Assembly: GCA_012800565.1 (NCBI GenBank)
Contig: JAAZIZ010000222.1
Span: 1-6,389, forward strand
DNA: 6,389 bases
From: Lentisphaerota bacterium
GTDB lineage: Bacteria > Verrucomicrobiota > Lentisphaeria > Oligosphaerales > Oligosphaeraceae
Direction of reading: 5' to 3'
The notes under the pieces were generated by a model that was not told the origin of the DNA, did not search any database, and saw only the letters and a program-made list of their open reading frames with translations. This document shows positions 5,978-6,389 of the stretch, piece after piece. The stretch's first letter is position 1. The number at the start of each line of letters is the position of its first letter. Both the position numbers and the translations under genes were made by a program.

Positions 5978-6389
5978 TTATTTCCACTTGTAGACCAGTT
6001 TGGCGAAGTAGGTAGTATCGAGACGCTCGACGTCTTCGGCCACCAGGTTGTTGTACTCGTTGGAGATACCGAGACGCAGGGAGAGCGGTTTCTGCATCAG
6101 CAGTGGGATATCCAGGGCGGATTCGTGGTAGATGCGGTAGTCATCGGTGTCGTCCAGGCCCGGGGTGTAGGTCAGGTCGCTGACCAGAGTGCCCCAATCG
6201 TCGATCCGGCGTTCGTAATGCAGATTCAGGTCCAGGCCGTAGGTGTCTTCATTTCTGCCGGTCTCGAATTCCCGGCGCTGATAGCTGAGACCGATACGGA
6301 AACGCAGCTGGGTATCCTCTTCTTTGAAGAAGAAGTAGCCGTAGCCGGCGACAACATGGGTACGCAGATCGATGCCGCTGAATTCATCC
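5978..6389 (-). CDS. DUF481-type outer-membrane beta-barrel protein (C-terminal part)
   Basis: Only the last 136 residues and the TAA stop (5978-5980) are in the window; the start lies beyond 6389. The visible part is a series of amphipathic strands with alternating aromatic and polar residues, such as THVVAGYGYFFFKEEDTQLRF, written here in shortened form: HVVAGYGYFFFK, then TQLRFRIGLSYQRREF, GLDLNLHYERRI, ALDIPLL, LSLRLGISNEYNN, and a final LDTTYFAKLVYKWK. The 'G-Y-G-Y-F' strand, the Asp-Thr before the last strand and the aromatic-rich C-terminal strand fit the DUF481 (YdiY-like) family, salt-induced outer-membrane proteins of unknown exact function. Such a last strand is what the outer-membrane assembly machinery recognises. 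Two terminators downstream make it the end of its own transcript. Another beta-barrel family cannot be excluded from this fragment. Confidence 0.75.
   Translation of the reverse strand, partial: DEFSGIDLRTHVVAGYGYFFFKEEDTQLRFRIGLSYQRREFETGRNEDTYGLDLNLHYERRIDDWGTLVSDLTYTPGLDDTDDYRIYHESALDIPLLMQKPLSLRLGISNEYNNLVAEDVERLDTTYFAKLVYKWK

Overview
The window carries three protein-coding genes, all on the minus strand, and no convincing gene on the plus strand. From right to left, which is the direction of transcription, they are: the 3' end of an outer-membrane beta-barrel gene of the DUF481 type (5978-6389, running off the window); a very large secreted or membrane-anchored double protease (1427-5728), which joins a gingipain-type C25 cysteine peptidase to an M14 zinc carboxypeptidase; and a 287-residue exported protein with the TIGR04073 'exosortase system-associated' domain (383-1246). 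The left 382 bases hold no credible gene but contain several hairpins.

The TIGR04073 family is known mainly from Lentisphaerota, Verrucomicrobiota, Kiritimatiellota and relatives. The C-terminal 'GWNL' module of the protease also resembles, from memory, secreted proteins of Lentisphaerota. Together with Gram-negative outer-membrane and export features, this points to a PVC-superphylum bacterium, most likely Lentisphaerota or a close relative. This is an inference from protein families, not a proven assignment.

Layout: (1) 1-126 is GC-rich and folds into several hairpins; 127-382 is AT-richer and holds a possible weak terminator for the TIGR04073 gene. (2) 383-1246 is the TIGR04073 gene, with a clear GGAG ribosome binding site. 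(3) 1247-1426 is a regulatory spacer with a candidate promoter and a run of A-tracts phased at about 10 bp. (4) 1427-5728 is the C25-M14 protease gene. (5) 5729-5977 holds a candidate promoter for the protease and two stacked intrinsic terminators, plus an imperfect hairpin, for the DUF481 gene. (6) 5978-6389 is the DUF481 gene end.

All three products look exported: a signal peptide on the TIGR04073 protein, an N-terminal hydrophobic anchor on the protease, and a beta-barrel fold for the DUF481 protein. The terminators separate the DUF481 gene from the protease. No strong terminator separates the protease from the TIGR04073 gene, so read-through between those two is possible. Nothing in the window proves that the three genes act together. 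The most unusual item is the single-chain fusion of an endopeptidase and a carboxypeptidase with both active sites apparently intact.
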